In this document: one piece after another, positions 30,335 through 35,334 of the stretch | How positions within the stretch are numbered: the first letter of the stretch is position 1 | Layout: every line of letters starts with the position of its first letter | Origin: Amanita rubescens | Lineage: Eukaryota > Basidiomycota > Agaricomycetes > Agaricales > Amanitaceae | DNA length: 35,334 bases | Direction: 5' to 3' | Assembly (NCBI GenBank): GCA_015039365.1 | Contig: WION01000543.1 | Span: forward strand, 1-35,334 | Notes under the pieces: generated by a model | What the model saw: the letters and a program-made list of their open reading frames with translations, nothing else | The model's database searches: none | Told to the model about the DNA's origin: nothing | Made by a program: the position numbers and the translations under genes

Positions 30335-31461
30335 ATGGGCAAGCTCAACATCGCACACCACAAATCTTACCACCCATATCGACGAGACAACATCGAGCGC
30401 GTAAGACGGGATGAAGAAGAAGCAAAACTAAAAGAAGCCCAAGAAGAGGGCCGAGTCATGCTAGCTGTACGTTAGCCCTCACCCCATATCTCTTCGAGCG
30501 CCCTGATACCGATACGTAAGGACTCTGAAGCCCGCTTAGGTCTTCTCCGACAACGGGCCAGTGTAGGTTCTGATCTGACTAAGAAGCAGAGCAGACGGCA
30601 GGAAGAACAGGAAGAGCAGCGGTTGCTTTCAGAGAGGACAAAGTTGGATGTGACCTCCAGTTCGGCCGCGCTTCCGACGACAAGTGGACATATCAACTTT
30701 TTTCCGGATTTGGAGCAAGTGGGTGTTGTACTTTGTATCCTGATGATATCGTATGGCTGATATATGCGCGTAGAGCGACTTCGTGGCGGCTATAGCGAAG
30801 AAGAAAGTGTCTGCTGTTTCGACGGACAAGGGTTTCCCTCTTGCTCCTTCAAAGAAGGATCTTCGACCGTGGTATTCCAGTAAGAAAGGCGAGTCAAGTA
30901 CAGAAGACGACGACCAACGAGATAAAGAAAGTGCAGCGGAAAAACGGTGTGTTTGCTTCATTTGTGCGTTTCTATTGGATGCTCACATAAACCAGACTCC
31001 GAGATACAGCTCGGAAAACAGGCCATGACCCTCTAACATCCATTAACCATCAACTCTCTTCTCACAAGTCGTCGGGTACATCTTCATCATCTATCCAAGG
31101 ATACGACCGGTTCAAAAGGCCTGAACTGCCTCACCGTGCCAGATCTGCATCCAATTCTTCTTCTTCTTCTGCTGCTGCTGCCGACTCGAATAACAAACCT
31201 ACGTCGGTAGAGGCTCGACTTGCTCGTGAATCCTCCGAGCGGGGACGGGCTCTAGCGCTCATCCGAAGACGAAAACGCGAGATGATGGGTAGTGAGACGC
31301 CCAGTACTACGCATGGCGGAATGGAAGGCGAGGGGTACGGTGATATATTCAATAAGAGAGAAGTGGAAGAAGCACGCAAAAGCAGGGAGAGAGGACATGT
31401 GTACTGGGACGAGAAGGAATCCGGGAGTCCTCGGAAGAGCTTGTCATCGAGACGATGGTAG
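30335..31461 (+). CDS. LENG1-like protein with N-terminal CIR_N domain
   Basis: Exons are 30335-30466, 30521-30718, 30774-30946 and 30996-31461 (322 aa); phases are 0, 0 and 2 and the introns are 49-55 bases. The N-terminus (LNIAHHKSYHPYRRDNIERV, then RRDEEEAKLKEAQEEGR) is the CIR_N domain found in CBF1-interacting corepressor and in LENG1. The length, the Lys/Glu-rich middle with INFFPDLE, poly-Ser and poly-Ala stretches and the C-terminal SVEARLARESSERGRAL and RGHVYWDE segments fit LENG1 homologues. These are nuclear proteins linked to RNA processing and transcription; the exact role in fungi is not settled. Nothing suggests a link with the neighbouring secreted genes. Confidence 0.85.
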
Positions 31462-31685
31462 GGTGAGATCGAGGGACGACTGATGACGGCAACTCTATAT
31501 CCTTTTCGCAAATTCGGAAGCAAGACTAATCGTTTCTTCTCTTTCCCTGACGGTACAATAGCAACCACTCCAAATTTAATACTTTGTATTCTAACACTAG
31601 AAAAAAAAGAACAATGAAGGGTGTCATACCGAGACTTGGGTTCAAATAAACTAGGTATAAATTAAGCCCGGCATATCTTCGTCTA

Positions 31686-34018
31686 TCACAGAACTGGGTA
31701 TATCAAAGTCAAATTATTGAGAAGATTCATCTCATTCGCCCTGAACGTATCACTCGTAACGGTTATAGGTACAAACCCATCCCAGAACGTCAACAAGGAA
31801 CGCGACGAGGTTTCATACTGCGGCCAATTGTAAGATCCTTGCCCGTTGGGATTCAAATTGTTGGTGAAGCGTATGAGGTAATCTGCAAGTTCTCCACCGA
31901 AATAAATGTTCACGAGATCTGTTCCATGGAACTTAAAACAAATCGTTAAACAACGCTACATAAACTGACAATGATGGTTATGGTTACTTACCGAGCCGTA
32001 ACCGGGTGTAGACTTCTTCCGTTTGCTCACTAAAAAAAGGGTCGATCGGTATTTGTGTATGCGACGGAAGGTAATGATCACACTTACAGAATGACCACAT
32101 GTTTTGCCTACCAGAAAATTGGTTCAGGAGGAGACGACGGGGACCGTGGAAGAGAAGGTCGCCTCCGAATGCGGCAGTTCTCTTAAATTGTGGCGTAAGG
32201 GCGTTCAAAACCTCCGTGTCGAATGGTGAACCCAGAGTGACGTTGGCAGGATATGCCTCTGCAAGCTGTTGGAATTGTGCGTCCGTAATGTTGGGGAAAA
32301 CGATGGTTTTGATGTAGCTTTCAAATTGGGCATCGGTCCTAAATTTCTGTCAAGTCAAGGACGCGCGAGCAACAAAAAAGGGGGAATAACTTACGTGACG
32401 TTTAGAGTCGGGGAGGCAAAGATTGTCCCTTCATCATCGCAGTCGCCTGTAACAAACGATAAAATAAGGCCAGTTTAGGAAGTCGAAGTAATACAAACCT
32501 GCCACAATTGGAACGTTGGCCACCTGTCCGTTTAAAATCATTTGTTGCGGATTGTCTAAAAAGAAGACACCGTCCGTGTGGGGTGAAAACACCAACGATA
32601 ACGACTTGAAAAGTGTTAACTATGGTCCTTCGTCGACTATGTGAAATGACACATACCTGATAAGTGAAAGCGCTAGGCATTTGGTTGAATACCGCTTGCA
32701 GTGCAGCATATGGTACTGAGCGTAGACAATTGAGAGTATCCGAAGCCGACGAGCAGTTAACTTGCTCAACGGTGTAATCGTAGTACACTTGCCCTTGTTC
32801 CAAAGGACCGACAGGCATAGGAAACCCTGACTGCAAGAATGCACCGCGGAACAAGTTCCCGGGATTGCCACCATTGTACAGCAGTTGCATCGAGGCAGAA
32901 CTAGCACCGGCAGACTCGCCCCATCTTTAAAAAGTCTCGTCAGTGCGATGGACAAAGAGTTTATGATGGTAGTACATTATCACTTTTGATGGGTCTCCGC
33001 CAAAGTTTGAAATGTACTTCTGGACCCACTCAAGCGCGAATCGCTCTGTAGATTTCAGGTGAGATAAATACTCCAGAACCCGTGGAATGGTATACTCACG
33101 ATCTTGCAAGCCCAGGTTACCAACGCCGGCCGCCCGTATTTCCGCGCTAGCCATGAATCCAAATCCAGATGCTCTATTCGATACGTGAGATGGTAGGAAA
33201 ATTCGTCCATCTTTGTACGTACCGATAATTCATGCTAACGTATATGATAGGCTCTCCGAGAGCAATCGAGCGTTCTACGATTGTGCTACCATTGTAGCTA
33301 GAGCTCTTATGTTAGTCGTGTTCCGGAACGACATGCTCAATACATACGCTGATGAACCACCAAACTCAAACCCACCTTAAGATGATTGTGTAAGAAAGTT
33401 GATAATCACTGGGCATTTTATTTACCTCCGTAAATCCACTGCAAGAAAATCAACATAGGTTAATTCACAGATTTGGGCGTACTCACGACAACAACGGGTA
33501 GGTTCGATTTTGATGTCGCTGTTGACGGTGTGAGGACGTTGACCGACAAACCTTTAAGTAATGATGATGTTATTATCGGACAATTGACTTTTTTCAACGA
33601 ATCTGACTCACAATCTTCGCTGCTGTTGGTAGTTGTGCCTATGAGCGTGGAGAAGAGAAACATGGCGGCGGTCGGTCCCGTGCCAGCGATATTCAAGGAC
33701 TGCCCTGGGCAGGAAGGACCATATTGCGTCGCGTCGTTTTTTCCACTGTATGCAGGAAGTACTTGAGGAAGACGGTAGCGGAGATTTCCCGTACTAAATA
33801 TGAAGAGAATGATGAGCTACGAACGCATGGTCATTCATGACTTACGGAGCCTGAGCGAACGGGATACCCAAAAACTGAGCGACGTTGCCATAAGTGGTAC
33901 CTGTGAAGGTACCTTTATCGAGGGTAACGGTTGGTGCCTTTGGTGTTGGGTTTGCCGGGGATGCACATGCAAGTCCAGCAACGTGGATCGCTAGAACGAG
34001 CAAAGCTGGCAGATTCAT
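31686..34018 (-). CDS. Secreted type-B carboxylesterase/lipase, 14 exons
   Basis: Exons are 34018-33846, 33793-33612, 33551-33487, 33438-33426, 33375-33348, 33297-33223, 33173-33100, 33045-32976, 32924-32657, 32604-32499, 32446-32395, 32338-32088, 32029-31992 and 31931-31686 (546 aa, in frame). A signal peptide (MNLPALLVLAIHVAGLACA) starts an alpha/beta-hydrolase of the carboxylesterase family. Landmarks are FLGIPFAQAP, SSEDCLSVNVL, the oxyanion-hole WIYGGGFEFG, the nucleophile elbow WGESAGASS (Ser231), an acid in DCDDEGTIF (Glu357) and a His in FHGTD (His467). It hydrolyses carboxylic esters outside the cell; the substrate cannot be read from sequence. Two very short exons (13 and 28 bases) encode the oxyanion-hole loop. 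The length is normal for the fungal family. A paralogue begins at the right edge. Confidence 0.93.
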
Positions 34019-34194
34019 TGTCGTCGTCCTACATCCCCTGCGTGCCCTCTAGCCTATATAACAAGACTTCAGCCGGAACAGCACGTGAAGCAGTGTGAGG
34101 GGTATCATCTGTCTTCTTGATAGCTGATCGACAGGAATCAATCGGCAAACGCAGCCGGAATACGAGAATTATTTGTGAGCAAAGCATGAAAAAT

Positions 34195-34521
34195 CTACCG
34201 CTCCTGGTCGTAAGTCGTTTGTACCTGTCAGTTCCGGGCGGAGCCCAAAGCGGAGGCAAAGTTTCACAGTGGAATGCTCAAAAGTGTTGCGCAAAAAAAT
34301 TGACTCACGCGCGCTACAATCAGTTCGGATCTCTCCGTCTTGTTCAGAACTATCTTCCCGTAAAATTCTGAGGTGTTTTCTGGCGTTTTGAGGACATCAA
34401 AGTTTGATACAGAGTCGTGATGCCATGTGTAAGTATTTGAAATTCGTTGGCATCCCCGGTATTGCCAGGTGTCGCCTGACTCAGGATGCCAGATACCCGT
34501 GGACGCGTATGATGGATTCAT
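34195..34521 (-). CDS. Possible small unrecognised protein upstream of the carboxylesterase
   Basis: An ATG at 34521 opens a 71-codon frame (34521-34309; STGIWHPESGDTWQYRGCQR, then NTYTWHHDSVSNFDVL and NKTERSELIVAR). A GTGAGT donor and an 83-base intron ending CTGACAG join it to 34224-34195, ending TTYDQER, for 80 aa. There is no signal peptide or known motif. The composition looks coding, but a plus-strand frame (34404-34694) overlaps it and ends just before a GTAAGT donor at 34691, so the strand is not certain. It could also be an inner piece of a larger gene. Confidence 0.3.
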
Positions 34522-35245
34522 GGAAGAACATTTATTTTATCCAGCCCTCCGTGTACATGGACCTTGTCCTGCTCAGTAATACCCATCCTACAGCACGGAC
34601 CAACACGGCATTGGCGATACTAGCGACAGTTCCACTCCTGGAATCTGGAGACAGCCACGAAATTTTGATCAAATTGACCGTTGGCAAGTGGTAAGTACGC
34701 GACGACCCGCGTCTGCCATGACCCCCACTCGGTTGCTATACTTTCCATCTTGATACATCAACACTTTTTAAATGGGCATTGATCCGTGATCGGTGATACA
34801 ATCAGTATATATACGGCGGACATCAAATATCGTGCAAAGATTACAGATTGAGGTATGATCGATAATGAGGTTAATTTCCTGACGCCTAACGCCAAGCTCG
34901 AAAGGATCTTCGGGTCAATCGCCTACTTTATCGCTCAAATTGCTTAGCCATCATACTCGGGCGGGACAGGCTCACCCAGGCAGTATGGCAATGGACGAGC
35001 TGAGAAACAAATGGCTCAGCTGAGGCCGCCTGAATCGTGATAATATTCATCCATTATACGGAACAACGTGTTGGTAAGGTATGCAAGAGTATGCAAGCCG
35101 CTTCGGACGTTGACTATCAACACATACATCTCACCCAGGGCCGCACGAACGAGAAACCTCTCACAATCTGTTCCATTTGCCATATCCAGGTCCTATCATA
35201 CCAAGGTCTAGCACATCATCGCTGTACATCATGGAAATGGGTGAG
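34522..35245. other. Intergenic region between the two carboxylesterase genes
   Basis: Only short frames without motifs are seen. The spacing and common orientation suggest a tandem pair of esterase genes on the minus strand. Confidence 0.4.
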
Positions 35246-35334
35246 CTAACGACACGTAATGAGGACGTTCATGGCATCCTGTCTGAATGTATCGCTTGTA
35301 ATGGTTATGGGGATTAAACCATCCCAAAAAGTAA
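35246..35334 (-). CDS. Second carboxylesterase, C-terminal end only (partial)
   Basis: Read on the minus strand from the right edge, the frame gives TFWDGLIPITITSDTFRQDA and then MNVLITCR before a TAG at 35248-35246. This aligns without gaps with TFWDGFVPITVTSDTFRANE near the end of the carboxylesterase at 31686, which continues six residues longer. It is the last exon of a paralogue that lies mainly outside the window. The last residues differ (LITCR against LTLIYPVL). Confidence 0.85.
   Translation of the reverse strand, partial: TFWDGLIPITITSDTFRQDAMNVLITCR

Overview
The window looks like nuclear DNA of a filamentous basidiomycete, probably an agaricomycete mushroom. Its genes are broken by very short GT-AG introns (mostly 47-60 bases). 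It carries a fungal CorA-like protein of a type I know from Agaricomycetes, a mitochondrial HSP10, a LENG1/CIR_N-type nuclear protein, a PPR-like protein and a type-B carboxylesterase. No rRNA, tRNA, CRISPR array, intact transposon or virus was recognised. All exon models were built by hand from splice sites, phase and internal homology, and none has been tested against transcripts.

Left part (about 1-13,000). Housekeeping-type genes (CorA-like protein at 2717-4975 minus, mitochondrial hotdog thioesterase-like protein at 7157-8145 plus) are embedded in an array of at least seven copies, intact, broken or relic, of one small secreted-protein family that I do not recognise. The five best copies start at about 1318, 6913 (minus), 8765, 10543 and 12112. 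They share one design: a signal exon ending in an Ile-x-x-Ile-Ser-like motif, a phase-0 intron, an exon 2 that ancestrally opens with Lys-Arg (a Kex2-type site), a phase-2 intron and a short C-terminal exon (73 bases in three copies). The promoter, the first intron and the 3' flanks stay alignable between copies, while the mature domain has diverged strongly. This resembles the architecture of fast-diversifying secreted families such as conotoxins, and it is the best candidate here for an undescribed system. A broken duplicate of the thioesterase gene (11660-11832) lies inside the array.

Middle (13,000-25,700). This holds an unrecognised three-exon gene on the minus strand (14051-14669), HSP10 (15605-16140 minus), a long gene-poor stretch with a few doubtful ORFs, and then a convergent pair: a Ser/Pro-rich disordered protein (19867-22340) and a PPR-like, probably mitochondrial protein (22511-24304 minus).

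Right part (25,700-35,334). A second, unrelated secreted family forms a tandem trio of Cys-Cys-rich, granulin-like proteins (25775, 28076, 29163). All three have TATAAAAA boxes, similar propeptides and a last intron of exactly 52 bases in the same phase. The third copy expanded by 111-base internal duplications. Downstream are the LENG1-like gene (30335-31461), a 14-exon carboxylesterase (31686-34018 minus) and, at the right edge, the last exon of a second carboxylesterase. The window therefore combines stable single-copy genes with two birth-and-death clusters of small secreted proteins.
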